From: Neckera pumila | Taxonomy: Eukaryota; Streptophyta; Bryopsida; Hypnales; Neckeraceae | Assembly: GCA_963969595.1 (NCBI GenBank) | Contig: OZ018408.1 | Location: 47,183,022-47,247,021 of the forward strand | Direction of reading: 5' to 3' | Length of the DNA: 64,000 bases | Shown here: positions 50,518 through 62,887 of the stretch, one piece after another | Layout: the number at the start of each line of letters is the position of its first letter | Position numbering within the stretch: the stretch's first letter is position 1 | The notes under the pieces: model-generated | Databases searched by the model: none | Told to the model about the DNA's origin: nothing | Seen by the model: the letters and a program-made list of their open reading frames with translations, nothing else | Translations under genes and position numbers: made by a program

Positions 50518-51110
50518 CAATTCACGACCTCTCTTGACAACCATTATAAGCCGCTCCAAACCCTAAAATTGCCACAAACCCTAAACCTTGTATTGCAATG
50601 GAAACCTTCTAATTCTAGTCGCATTGAAGGCATTCCATGTCTTACATTCACAATGCACACAGCTCATCGACCTGTGCAAGAGAAGCATACCTAAACCACA
50701 CATTCACCGCAGTCTTCTCGCTTGATCAATCTCCCACCTCAATGGCGCTCTAATTCAAAAAGAATTTCCGGCCAAAGAACTGCGGCAACCGTGCGCGATT
50801 CGAGATGGACAATTCACGACCTCTCTTGGCAACTGTGCGTGATTCGAGATGGGCAGTTCACGACCTCTCTTGGCAACCATTATAACCCGCTCCAAACCCT
50901 AAAACTGCCACAAACCCTAAACCTCGTAACGCAATAGGAAAGTTCTAATTCTAGTCACATTGAAGGCATTCCACGGCTCGCACTCACATAGCTCATCGAT
51001 CTCTGCAAGAGAAGTATACCAGAACCTCAATTTCACCGCAGTCTTCTCGCTTGATCGATCTCCCACCTCAATGGCGCTCTAATTCAGAAAAAGTTTCCGC
51101 TGAACCTACT
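50518..51110 (+). repeat. ~340-bp imperfect tandem duplication
   Basis: cgacctctcttggcaacc through ctcaatggcgctctaattca occurs at about 50524-50760 and again at about 50857-51085. Both copies contain AAACCCTAAA motifs. The inverted duplicate (about 24.43-24.66 kb) has one copy. Confidence 0.78.
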
Positions 51111-51799
51111 GTAGAAACCACTGCATCCATTCTCCGGATCTCATCCAAATATTTCATACAAAAACTTTCATCCAAACAGTCATATGGCCAATTAGGGGTT
51201 TCCTTCCCTAGACTCTTGTGTAGTCTGTCGGGGGTACAAATGTTTCGGAGCGTTGCTGCTGCGTGGGACAGTGCTCTTTTTTGAGGTCAGCTAGCGCTTA
51301 TCGATCGATTCACTGAGTTCATTTCCTTGTCGTGGTGAAGATTTCTCAGTCGGTAGGTTTTTCCAAATCTCGAATTGGTGTGCGTGTTTCCGGGGCGGAG
51401 CATCCAAGGTTTTAGGGTTTCATTTTAGAACGTTAGCTTACTGATTCTCCTAGATATGCTGTTTTCGGGACTGTGGCTGGTGCGAGTGCATATTGAAATG
51501 TCTGGACGCCTATGTAGAAGGTCATAATGTAGGCTTCGAAGGCTTTGAGTTATTGGGGTATCAACAGTGCTTCCAGTTTGCAGTACACACGAAATTAAAC
51601 CAGGAACTGTCCCAAATGGCCGTTTCTAGACCTGAACTCGATGAAGGCAAAGCCTACGATACTAAAGTGAAAATGTGAAACTGAACAATTGCAACGACGG
51701 GGACACCCCGATTTCCCGGAACGCAAGCACGTCGAACGAGCAGTGACTCGCAAAGCTTGCCCTCCCGAAACAACTTCCCAGCTGGTGCGCACGAGCCAG

Positions 51800-52331
51800 C
51801 CCCGATTGATCAACTTTTCCTTGTCGTTCCGTCTCGATTGTGGTTTCACCATTGCCCAGCAAGTAGCGCTGTTTCATTCCATCAAAATGCTGTTCGCCAA
51901 CAAACCAGTGATCATCGCCTGCAACATGACCGATTTGCAGCCCTTCCAGGGTCTGATAGGAAGCTTATTGAGGAGATCAGGAGAGAAGCTGCTAGAATTG
52001 GAGCAGGTCTCGTCTGATGAGGAGAATTTCATGTTGTCCATGATCGGGTACTATGACAGAGGAGGGCATTATCAATGTCAAGAATGCTGCATGTGAGAAG
52101 TTGCTGGAGATGCGTGTGGACGTACCTGAAGATGAAATCAAAGAAGATCAACGATTGTCTGAATCAAAATCACGTGGCTGTGTCAAAACTGCGGGACCAG
52201 AAAGAACGTCGTCCTGTTATTCCCCAGGTAGTTCTCGACACCAAGGCTGTTGTGAACAAGAGGGAACTGGAGAAAGATCTTGAGAACGAGAATGGTGGTG
52301 CAGGTCCGTCAGTTTCACGATTATTTGGATA
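51800..52331 (+). pseudogene. NOG1 GTPase fragment, copy 2
   Basis: Same fragment as 41860-42421, less damaged: CGFTIAQQVALFHSIK reads straight into ANKPVIIACN, and MTEEGIINVKNAACEKLL is in one frame. Frameshifts remain after DLQPFQ, around GAGAATTTC and before KMKSKKINDCLN, so the product is still broken. The N-terminal GTPase half is absent. Copy 2 lacks the 4-base insertion of copy 1, so some lesions arose after the tandem duplication and others before it. Confidence 0.85.
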
Positions 52332-53015
52332 GAAATGTTGATAGTGTTTTCTTCCATTTTGGCATGATTTCTATGCAAGCCAAATGCATCCATTGGTGTT
52401 CTTTTGAGGCAGTATGCGTTTGGTTTTCAGGTATGACATCAACGCCTGATGAGTGCGTGTTTGTGTGGATGTATGCTATGACAGGAGATTTTAGTCACTC
52501 GCACTGCTGCAAGTAGGTTAATCATTCGTGAGATTTTTCCTTGCGTTTCGTCAATCGCCTTGGGCTTCTTTCTGGCGTCGTCGGAGCTTTCATTAAGGCC
52601 ATGCCCAAGATAGCGTTGAAGATCTCACGATTTCACAAACAAATCGATCCTATGGAAATGCATGTTCGTTATTAACTACGTACGATCGTGGTGGACAGGT
52701 GCGCAACTCTCTGTATGAATCGTGCGTTTTGTTCATCTGGAGGGTTCGGGGATTGTGGGAGGAGGCCTCAGGCCCCCATTCCATTCCATTTGCTATCCCT
52801 CCATGGAGGAGAGAGGAGTCTTGCGAGGACCCCGTTGCTTGCTCTTTGGAGCAGCCGTCGCTTTGAAGAGGAACGAAGGTCCCCTTTTATAGTGGGTTCA
52901 GGGTTCTGGCCGGCTTGGCCCCTACGCAACGTATTCCATGTTTTGGCCAATGAGGAGCAGGCAACGCCAGGTCAATGAGCAGGTTTGACCAATGAGCAGG
53001 TGGTGAATGTTTTTG

Positions 53016-54015
53016 GCAAATTTTTCGTCAGTTTGGCATAGTTTTGCGCAAAATTTGTTTTCCGAGTATAAAAGTAGTCCTGTGGTTGCAATTGGAAACC
53101 TCATTAAATTAGCTGCTTTAGTAGATACTTGTCTATCTTGCTCATTGATGGCGCAATGTTGGTGCATCTATCATTGCCCGTTTGTTGAATATGTGAGTGT
53201 CTGATAATTGTAAAGTATTTTGCTTCTGGATTACTGTTTTGAGGTGAGCCTTGCTGGAAAAAGTTGTGTCCCTGGTAATTTGATAAATGGAAATTGTGTC
53301 TAGGTTCCATATTGACGTCGATGTGCGAGACCATGAGAAGTTGTGTGGGGAGCCTGTTGTTTCCTGAGTCTGTGGCATGAAGTTTTCGTTTGAGTGTAAC
53401 TTTGTTGCGCACAAGCGCAGTCATCATCCGGTACACCAAGTTGATGTGGAGGAGAATAAAGGAAGATCATTTCAGTTCAAACATCAATAGTGTAACTTAA
53501 TGAAAGCAGGGCAAGCTTACTACCATCTGCACATATTGCCTCTTTCTAGGCTCTGTAAGTTTCTTTGCTACCAACATCTCCTGCTCCATGTAATTTGTCT
53601 TGAAGCTGGAGGTTCCTTAGCTGGAGTGAAATTTGCGTACTTGGTAACTCCAATTTGGAGCTTGCTTTTGGAAAACAGAGTTCTGTAATGTAGTGAAGAA
53701 TGTACTTTTGTACAATTGGCTCCAATTTTGAGTTATAATACTCATTAACTTCTTGACTCTGAGTTGTGTACTTGGCAATTGGTATGGATCTGAAGTAATC
53801 TGTAATCTGCTGCAGATCTGATTGCTTTCTTCCGGGGTATACGAAATGTATTTTTTCAATCTATTGACCAGGCCTGCAGATCAGAGATCTGGGCTACAAA
53901 ATTCACATTCTATAATCAACTAGCAGTCAGCTTCCCCAGAATGGTGTAGTAACAAACATATCAGAAATGAACGGAGTATGCCTTAACCTCAATGGATCCC
54001 ATTTCCATAGAGGTT
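53016..54015 (+). repeat. Tandem segmental duplication, partial unit 3
   Basis: Again begins with gcaaattttt after ttttg, as in unit 2. It follows units 1 and 2 through the broken zinc-finger exon and its 3' flank, then stops at ccatttccatagaggt, where an inverted segment begins. Confidence 0.82.
53305..53490 (+). pseudogene. Broken copy of last zinc-finger exon (unit 3)
   Basis: Aligns with exon 31798-31975. The frame ends at TCC-TGA where the intact copy has TGC TCA (first cysteine of finger 4). It has no MITE in the preceding intron. Confidence 0.88.
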
Positions 54016-54990
54016 ACTTCTTCATCCAAATTTGGCAACTTCATCCACGTTTAAAATAGAAACAGAACAAAATAAAAGCCTACCACCTTCTATTTGATGA
54101 AAAGTAAAGAAATTTTTTGAATAGTCGTCAATTTGACCCTAGTGCCAAAAGAAAAAGGTCTTGCATCTACTATTCTTCGGCTCCAAAATGTTCACTTACC
54201 CTTTGGATGTCCTATATTCATTATTGCCCAATTCTTGGAGAGTATTGGTTTTGAATGATGACAAATTTATTTTGTAACAAGAAATCTCTCACCAGCACAA
54301 ACTTTGAATCTGACTTGATAAATGTATTGAGTTTGACAGTTTGTTGGTCAACTACTTGGGAACTAAACAAAACTCAGTGACCAAACTATTCTACAAAGCT
54401 TTCTTCAAATGTAAGCTTAATACATCAACAATAGATGATTGATCTCGGGAGTTTTCAATATGGGGTATCGAGGGAGCAATAAGCTCAAGCAAAATGCCGA
54501 ATGTGAGTTTTTGCTAGATTATTGTTGGAACTGATCTCCGTCGGGTGTACGTAGGACTCCTGCTCCAGAATCCATTGCAGTCAATGGAGTGTTGAATGAA
54601 GCATGTCTTGAATGTCTCTTGGACAGCCTCAAGTGCTCACTTCACTCAACTCTTGATCATAAGCTATATACTTGAATGTGTCTTGGATGGCCTCAAATAA
54701 TCACTACATTCAACTCTTGATCATAAGCTATATATTGCACTATGTTTAGCTTCTAGAATGTACAAAATGTACAGGAAATGAATTAGGAAACATGAACGAA
54801 GAGCCTTGTTATGAGAGAGACAACATGTCAAACCTTTGGTGAGAGGCTAATGATGTTATTCTCTCACTAAGGCTCTACTACCTTATTTACTAGACTTAAT
54901 CTCAATGGTAAAATCTTGTTCAATCATGGTTAATCATGAAAGGGATGCTAGAATGCTGAAATAAAACAGATGTTCTCCTCATCTAATGCC
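54016..54990 (-). repeat. Inverted copy of zinc-finger 3' flank
   Basis: From about 54150 the sequence is the reverse complement of about 32480-33280, for example atgacaaatttattttgta with its partner at about 33180 and cttgttgcc at 54970 with ggcaacaaag at 32511. Together with unit 3 this forms a fold-back. Confidence 0.72.
54606..54736. repeat. ~65-bp tandem duplication
   Basis: cttgaatgt-tcttgga-gcctcaa through caactcttgatcataagctata occurs twice in a row within the inverted segment; the other copies have one. Confidence 0.8.
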
Positions 54991-55571
54991 TTGTTGCCCA
55001 TGAGATGGTTGAAATGTGTTTTTTGGTCCAAAAGATGGGTGAAATGCTTCAAATGCTTTACCTTTAGATTGTCCACAATTTGTTATAATCATACAAAGGT
55101 AGTAAGATTGAAATATTACCAGGTCCTTTCCAGATAGAATAGTAACACAATTAGTAAATAGTGTTACTTACACTAAGTTTCTAATTACAGAACGATACAG
55201 AAATTTGGTTTACACCATGATGTTCTATTCCATAATCTGAACCAAGACAAAATTTTCAGATTTTTTGAGCTTATTTTGTATTTGATACGAATCTTCTTCA
55301 TTTTTTCTTCAAAAATTCATAATAATTTCATACTTTCACAAAAGAACTCTGAAATCATTAATCTGAATAAATCTCTGAAAAATAAAAAATAAAAATCCCA
55401 TTAATTCTCAATGGCAAAATGAAGCATCTTGGTAGAGGACTTCGATGTTTGACAACAAGATCATAGGCTCTGGCGTTTCCGGGTTAACAATATTAAGTAA
55501 AGTGCATCTTTCCTCATGGAGGCAAACCCAATAACCAACATTTTGTACAAGTGCCGTAAAGATCAGGCTAA
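54991..55571. other. 3' flank of FAS1-amidase gene
   Basis: AT-rich; no gene recognised. The 3' UTR of the gene ending at 55572 probably lies in its right part. Confidence 0.45.
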
Positions 55572-58500
55572 CTAAGAGTGATCCTCAGGACCAAGGTCGT
55601 CAACAGGTGGACGCTGAAGATGGTGATTTGTTACTGATTGATACGCCATTGCTAAAGCCAGAACCTGGGGACACACCAAAATAGATTGTAAGGCTTTAAA
55701 TAAATAATTCTTTGCAATCTCTAATTTCGGAAAACACTGAATACAGTAGTCAGAAATATCAAAAGATCCTAAAGTAAGTGAGGTCAAATTCTGCGTTGAG
55801 GAAATGTTCATACCGTTCCATCTTGATAGGGAGCACCATATATGCCGGTTTGGACGGTACTCCGACGTCGAGTACCATGGATCTCCTTGAGGCCGGTGGG
55901 TATCACTATGACTGGCAAGCCCACAAGATTGCCGACACATACTTTCTCCCAATCTGTTGCGTTTCCAATAAACGCATCTATCTTCTGCTCTTGGATGATG
56001 TCGTTAACTTCATGAGCCAGAATGCCACGAACTCTTTGTGCCTGTACAATGGTAGAACATTTATTCAGTAATTTTGGAATGTGCCAAACCTTTGTAATAC
56101 AGTACAGTACAGCACCATAGTACTCTTGTTCAGGATTGGAATTGTTAATTATTTCTCCTCTAAGTGGTTAAGCAAAGACAGAAGGTCCACTTGAAAGCTA
56201 GTAGTCAATTATAGAAACATATTTCTATGGTTAAAAAGGTGTACGGTAGGATTTCTTCATTCTGTTGGTTCATTTTGATAACCTTCCTTGACGCTTCCTG
56301 TGTGATTTATTTCAACCACTACAGATATGGGTGCGTCCACTTTCGGCCACTTCGGCACTTTGGGGTTCACTTCAAAAGTCAAGAAAACGGAGAAACCAGA
56401 ATTCCTAACCTGTATGTAGTCCACAGCAGAAATTACGCGAGCTCGCCGAAGCTCAACTGGCCACCCCGTCTGATCCTCGAAGTGAACATCTTGACCTGCT
56501 CGCTGCCAATGGTCAAAGTGCGCCAGAATCTCCACGTCCATTATTACATTGAGTACAAATTGCGCTGAAGTCACAGTGTAGTTCAGATTGAATGGGACCA
56601 TGTTCACCTTTTTCTCTGCAAGGGCGTTTACCACCTTGATGTAGCACCAAACACCGTATTAGCTCAGTTTCATGTAGGGTAGAGGGTACCAAAACTGTTG
56701 GAGACTTCAACCCGTCTGTTTCCCCTGTTACCAGCAGCTAGCAACTCGTCTACAGTATTCATAGACTTGGTTGGCCTTCAAGTAGCAAGGTGCGTGTAAG
56801 CACGACATGGCTAATAAATAGTGTCTGTGACCACTTATCTTTGAATGGAAATGGGGTTGTCAACTGTCACTTAAAGTGGTCTGCAAGCTCCCACTTTGAA
56901 TGGTTGCATAAGAAATGCATAGATAGTGAAAAAAATTTAATCTCAACAGATTTTGCTCTTGCACCACAGCTCTTTAGAGGTTTCCCCAACTAAAAGTATC
57001 CTGTGCCTCAGCACCAAAAAACTAGTGATAGAAAGAACTGGTGAGATGAGCTGAATTCACTGATTTGTGACAAAATGCAGTACTTGACAAAGCACAGAAA
57101 CTGCCTATTTTCAAATTGCATCAGCTTTTCTTAAACATGAAAGACTTGGAGAATTGAAACATCCCCAAGAGAAACTTACCCCCATGTCTGCATCCGGAAG
57201 GTATCCCACCGTCAGCTTGGTGATGTCCACAGAGAATGGGTCTTTCAGATGAATATTCTCTGATGACCAGTCTCCTGGATCCTTGCCCCTGATTACGTCG
57301 AGTACCACAGCGCAGTCGGCTGCAGATCGACAAAGAGGACCAACTTTATCCTGCAAAATATTGGAGTGATGAGACTATCAGAAGGTTAATAGCTGTCATA
57401 CAGTGAGAACTTACAAAGGTTGATCAGCTACGAAGATATTATTATCCTATTAGTGTCTACAGAATATTCTTTTGTGGAAATTAGTAAAACAAAATAGCAT
57501 TTCAGCCTGCCCTAATTTACAACAGTGTGTTTTGGTAAATTAGTGCACACGCACTAACAGGATAAATCAGTGCAGCAGGAACCGATGGAGACAGAAATCT
57601 TCATGTATGACATTTACCAGGCTCTCGGCTAAGCTCATAGTCCAGGATCTTCCCACCATTCCGAAGGTAGGACGCAAGCCAGTTATGCCGGTACGAGAAG
57701 ATGGATATGTGAGGGACCCGACCGTCTCCGAACCAATTGCAAACGGAACGTTACCTGCCACAATTACGGTATGGGCAAAGTTGGGCGCTATTAATTGCTC
57801 CCTCCACGAGTTTTCTATTTAAATCTCCTCAGTCTAATGTTTTTGGCTGTGAAACTAATGAAGATGCAAGTACCTGCAGATGTACTGGCAGCTGACCCAG
57901 CAGACGATCCAGTGGTGCCTTCAAAAATGTTCCACGGATTCTTTGTTTGGCCTCCAAACCAAATATCATCCCAGGCCAAAGCCCCCGTCACAAGCTTAGC
58001 TATCAGCACTGCCCCAGCTGCCTTCAGCCTGACACAATTTTCACAGTTCTAGCTGGAGCTCAGGGATGGCAGCACAGTGCAAATCTCAACTCATCCCGCA
58101 ACAACAAAGTGCTACCAGTACGTGGCAAATTCGCGAGCTTCTCAAAGTCATTACAGATTAATACGTAAGAATGAATCCATAGAAAAATAATGGCAAGAGT
58201 GCGCAATCTGCATATCCTTTGAGGAATTCAGGCAATTCTTTTAGAAAGTTCATATACACGGTGTTGGGTTTGCTTCTCTTCTAAGTCTTACTTCTGATAA
58301 ACCCAAGATTCCTCGTTGATGACTTGATTTTTGAAAATGCTTGTGCCCCATGTAGTTCTATAGCCTGGGACGGCGAAGATATCCTTAAGCCCATAAGGTA
58401 TACCGTGTAATGGCCCTGCAGGGAAACTTTAACACATACGTTATCCGCGACAATTTTTTTTTCACAAATCTTCCAGCTCTGGATCAAAAACTGCCAGGAA

Positions 58501-61032
58501 GGGCACAACTATATTTAATGTGGTTAAGGTAATCACCCAAGTACACTCCCTTGGCAAGTAATTCATCAGCAGCAGAAGCTTGCTCAAGAGCCAACTTTTC
58601 GGTATATGTCACCACTGCTTTTAGGACATAATCAACCCTGCAATTGAAACAAAGAAAATAAGGGTTTCACGACTAATATAGCGATTCAATCCATTGACTA
58701 AAAGTGTAAGCCATAATGAAATCTGAGATTATTTTTGCACACATGCAGCCAGCAGAAATTCTTACCACTTATTACAGAGGCTATGACTTTTATAAACATG
58801 CAGCACTAGAAAACAATCAAAGCTCACTTCTTAAGCCGTGCTGTGTACAGCTTCACAAGCTCCACCGACGTTACTTGCTTGGATCTTATCAAGGAGCCCA
58901 ATTGAAGTACCTGTAGTGGAAACCAACAATTCATCATCAAATGCTACTATTAGGAGGTGAGGCATCTTCTATTTAGAACAAGGACTGTAAGGCTTGAGGA
59001 CAATTCTATGCATCAAGAATACATCAATACCACAATTGCAGTAGCTTACACTCATGAAGGCAAGATCTTCATCGCAATTAGGACGCTGCAAGTCACTCAA
59101 CGTAGGGTATGTAAACTTTTCATCCGGTTCCGTAAACTCCTTTCTGTTTAGACCTGGATCGAACAGGAGTGGCATAGGATTTTTTAACCCTCCATCAGGA
59201 TACCCGACAATGTTCCGATTGGCTTGAAGCCCAGGAATGTTTATCGTCAGGACACCATTGGCTACCTCCTTGAGCTGCGAGGTCAGACGAAAAGCTGTAA
59301 GAATCGAAAGAAACCCTTGTACCGGTACTTCAAAAAAGATTGTAGAATATTTCTAACATGAAGAATGCGACCTTATCAGAAGTAGCTTGAAGCACGCACC
59401 TCTTCTTGATCAAAAATGTCGGCGTCAATGACTTTGCAGGTGACATGAATTGCTGTGGCATTTACTGAAACATCAGATGCATGCATCGTCTCGGGATCTA
59501 TACTGCCCAGCACATTGTCAACTATATGCAGAACCCCATTTTCAGCTACTAGATCCGCTATCGACACTTTAGCATTGCCGATGAACGTACTGGTTTCCGT
59601 CTTGTGTATCTGTAACTTTCCATTTGAGTGTGCAATTTAGAAATCTGAGGACATTTCTGTTAATTAACCCCTAAGTGCCCAAATGGCCAGAAGCGGCTAA
59701 ATAATTGCAGGCAACCATATCTACAGGAGTTAAAACGAGTCGTTTAAAGCTTCAAGGAAGATAAAATTACCAATAGAAAGAAGAAATTTTCCCCCACATT
59801 CGTGAACAATAGAAGTATGTTTATAAGTTACTGTAATGACTATTAAGTTGCTGAGGATAACCAAGTGAGTCTCCTATGACCTAAGAACGATTTAAAGACT
59901 GTTACCTGTTCGACTGAGCTGCTGACAAATAGAAGAAGCTCTCCATCTCCCAGGTCTTTAATCCAAAACGATCCCTTGACCACTGCTCCAACACAGAATG
60001 ATTACAGAACTGATATTAATGTGTTCATTTGCAATATTTATTGTGAAAGATCATCTGTATTGTTCATAATTAACAAATCAATGACTACTGTCTCTTAATC
60101 GATTATACATGCCACAATTAGAGATCTCCTCTGAAGATCTCCACTCTAAATGCTTACCGGAATTCAGAATAATTGTTTCCAGATTGGTAGCGGAAAGAAG
60201 ATCAGCAGTGGAAGTGCACGGCCGCGACTTATAGAAATCATGAACGCAAATCAACCGAGCGTCTTTGAAAGCTTCCTCCAGAGCTTTGTCACTTGGTGCA
60301 AAAACAGTGAATGTCCCTCCATTCTTTTTGAGCTTTGCCTTTCTCAGTGCCGCACTAAAAATGGACTGCACATAAGATAGAGAATACACAAACCATTAAG
60401 GACTTGATCTAGTCTCCTGTGCTGGCCCCTGTTACAAACAGCAGCTAATTTTTCCTTTCACTAGGTTAACGAGGCTAAAAATATCTGTGGCCACTCATCT
60501 TTGAATGAAATTAGGGTTGTGAATTATATTAAAAGGGTTCAGACTCCCTTTTTGAATGATTGCACAAGAAATCAAAACACAGTGATACAGGTTTGGCTCC
60601 CTAAAATTTAATCTCCCCCAAAATCACAATCCTACATATGTGAAAATGACTGAGGTGACGCAAATTAATCCTCTACCTTACCATGAGAGTCAGGAGGAAC
60701 CCTAATTAACCAGCAAATATCAAAGCTGCAAGAAAGAGATCAATTTTACTCGACTGGGATAGGGACACTGCAACTTTGCATCACTCAGAAAAGTTCATGG
60801 CCAAGAATCTCAGTCTAGGTCAAATGGAAGCCAGGACACGGGACAGCACGAAGATGCTAATATATTCATGAAAGCTACAGGAGAGTACCAGCTCAGGTTT
60901 GGAGGCCGCAAGCGAGCCAACGCCCTCCAGACTAATGCTTCGTTGCACTGCTAGGCTGGAAGCACTTGTTATTGCAACGAAACCAGTGAGCACGAAGACG
61001 AGCGTCAGAGTTGCATTTCGACGAATCTCCAT
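55572..61032 (-). CDS. Secreted FAS1-amidase fusion protein
   Basis: Fourteen exons: 60889-61032, 60158-60365, 59906-59982, 59400-59609, 59050-59274, 58828-58910, 58537-58637, 58292-58415, 57874-58028, 57618-57754, 57180-57350, 56410-56634, 55814-56041 and 55572-55664. All have GT-AG junctions in frame and give 726 residues. Residues 1-26 are a signal peptide (hydrophobic TLTLVFVLTGFVAIT). Residues about 49-213 form one FAS1 domain (GGTFTVFAPSDKALEEAF; VLHIVDNVLG). After a linker, DEDLAFMSV starts an amidase-signature domain with GPLHGIPYGLKD, catalytic Lys402 (IAKLVTGALAW), cis-Ser432 (GTTGSSAGS) and nucleophile Ser456 (GSETVGS), then GITGLRPTFG and a C-terminal ALAMAYQ. The triad is complete, so amide hydrolysis is plausible; the substrate is unknown. 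FAS1 domains usually act in cell-surface adhesion, so an extracellular or wall location is inferred. The fusion rests on splice phase only. Confidence 0.87.
59664..59682 (+). repeat. Solo TTAA-element end in an intron
   Basis: TTAACCCCTAAGTGCCCAA lies in the intron between the 59906 and 59609 exons. It matches the B-type terminal repeat, but no convincing partner end was found; ggagTTAA at 59726-59733 is only a weak candidate. Confidence 0.4.
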
Positions 61033-62887
61033 TGCAGCCTTCAATTCTCCCGCCTCGATGTCGACTCGTCAAATTAAATTCTGGGGCTAATTCTACTTAA
61101 TTTGTTGCTAGAACGTAAGAGTATAGCCACCCAATTCCAGTTTCAAGCTACCGCCTTCACAACTATACTTCACGAAGGAAGTGGATGCCATTCTAGATTC
61201 ACTTCATACTGTAGTTTCGAATTTCAAAAGCCTAACAATCTGGAGTAATCGAAAATAAAAAACATGTTGAAAAAAACTTGCAATTATTGCGGCAGCTTAG
61301 GAGAATCACCGGGATCGGTGCAATCATCTCCTCCAGTCCTCCAAGTTAGACATGGCTTGCTGCAAGGGGGCAACGATATTAAAGCTTAGTTACGGAATTT
61401 CTCAATGCTTCATGACGTAATAAGTACGTAACGTAGTGTAGATTGTTAAAAGAGTGGCAGCCGTACAGCTGTGTCTGCATCTTTATTTTCCTTTTTCTTA
61501 ATTCTTGTTTGAAAGGGGTTCACTGCAAATAAAATGTACTGTACAACTCATCGTGGGCAGATACAGTATGAAATTAACATACACCAAAGTTTCAAATGAA
61601 CTTGCGTCACCGCTTTTGTGTGAGAAATCAATTCATCATGGCACACGCTATTCCGCATAGTTTAGAATCTAAATATTTAAAAACCCTAATCACGGAGTTG
61701 AAGACTTCCGATTTAGGTGGTCCCATGCACTCAAGCATTAGGCCAGAGGAAAGGCGATAGACAATGAGCGACTTCGCCTTTGTAATCGACACTACAATCG
61801 AGAAATCGACACTACAACTCGCAAAATTTCATTCTGTAATACAATGGTGCCGTGTAACTTAATGCCTCCTTGCGATCAAAGATCGCAATTGCAGAAGCTG
61901 CGGCCACCAACAATTACAGAAGTCCCGGTTTCTTTAGCCGCTATTCCTAGAACCTCTTCGTCATCGTCTCCTGGTCCAATCGCATCGTCTTCGAATTCAA
62001 CTTCGAATTCAATGGCAACTCATTGTCGTAATTAAGTTGTTTTCGGAAGGTCTCGCAGAAATTACGATCGGACAAGCTGTGATATGGACATAGACATCCA
62101 TGGACGACATTCGTATTCGCCCGGGAACATGATTTTCGCGAAAACCGGGAGAAGGTGAATGGTGCAGGAGACAGAGTATTTTGTAAGGGTTTCAGGGTTT
62201 AGGGTTCAGTTTCAGTTTTCAGTTTTAGGGTTTAGGGTTTAGGGTTTACGTCATAGCGGATGTTTTCCAGACGCAGAGAATTGAAAATACATTTTAAGTG
62301 GAGTTTCCAAAAGATTTCTGAAAATAAGTGTATGTCGGCCTCATTCAACACTGCGACCAATGTGTGGGAAGCATATATGCGCCACGGATTTTGTTGAGTG
62401 GATCATAATTGCAAAAGAAAATGTGCTTAGTACGCAGAACTGACAAAATAAGGCCAAAAATGTAGGTTGTGCATCAAAGGTTGAGCCTAGAATTGTGCAA
62501 ATTTTGAATTGCACACAAGTCAGGGTTTCACTCCTCTTGCCGTTTTGTTTTTTTTGCCTGGATTGTTGTATCTACACTCTACATCATACTTGAAACTCAC
62601 ACACATTTGATTTGTGCTTTGCCGTCAACAAATTTTTGAAGAGAGATCATGCTCGAAAAGGACCTAGATTCCAGGAAGAGGGTATTCATCAAACCTTATA
62701 TTCTTTATATCCGTACGGTGGATCTTTCCCAAAATAGCAAATTTGCACTCTTTAGGTTGTTGGCCGTAAACTTCTACGATGAAAACTTTAGTAACCACCT
62801 AGATTTCAAGTTGTGCCGCTTCTTCTCTAATGCTCCTCCAAACCCCTCTTCAGAATTGTTCCGTCTGTGACGCTTAGGGATTAACCC
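61033..62887. other. 5' flank of FAS1-amidase gene, no gene called
   Basis: Holds the promoter of the minus-strand gene at its left. An acidic open stretch on the minus strand around 61.87-62.0 kb and Ser-rich frames on the plus strand have no recognisable domain and no clear splice partners. I cannot say whether another gene starts near 62.1 kb. Confidence 0.4.
62224..62247 (+). repeat. Interstitial plant telomere repeat
   Basis: TTTAGGG repeated three times and then TTTA, preceded by degenerate units (about 62188-62223). Such telo-boxes are common in plant promoters and 5' leaders and need not mark an old chromosome end. Confidence 0.85.

Larger units (their letters stand above)
43121..53015 (+). 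repeat. Tandem segmental duplication, unit 2
   Basis: Begins gcaaatttttcttcag, equivalent to 31510. It carries the same order as unit 1: broken zinc-finger exon, A1 element, A2 element, flanking repeats, NOG1 fragment. It lacks about 2.5 kb corresponding to 38.3-40.87 kb and has its own element at 43389. Length about 9.9 kb. Confidence 0.85.

Noticed and set aside
61844..62035. Ser/Pro-rich 63-codon frame and an acidic frame on the opposite strand
   Set aside because: Neither has a recognisable domain or convincing splice sites; possibly a 5' leader, but not supportable.
62224..62247. Telomere repeat as evidence of a chromosome end or fusion
   Set aside because: Only three units within gene-flanking DNA; short telo-boxes are common in plant promoters.
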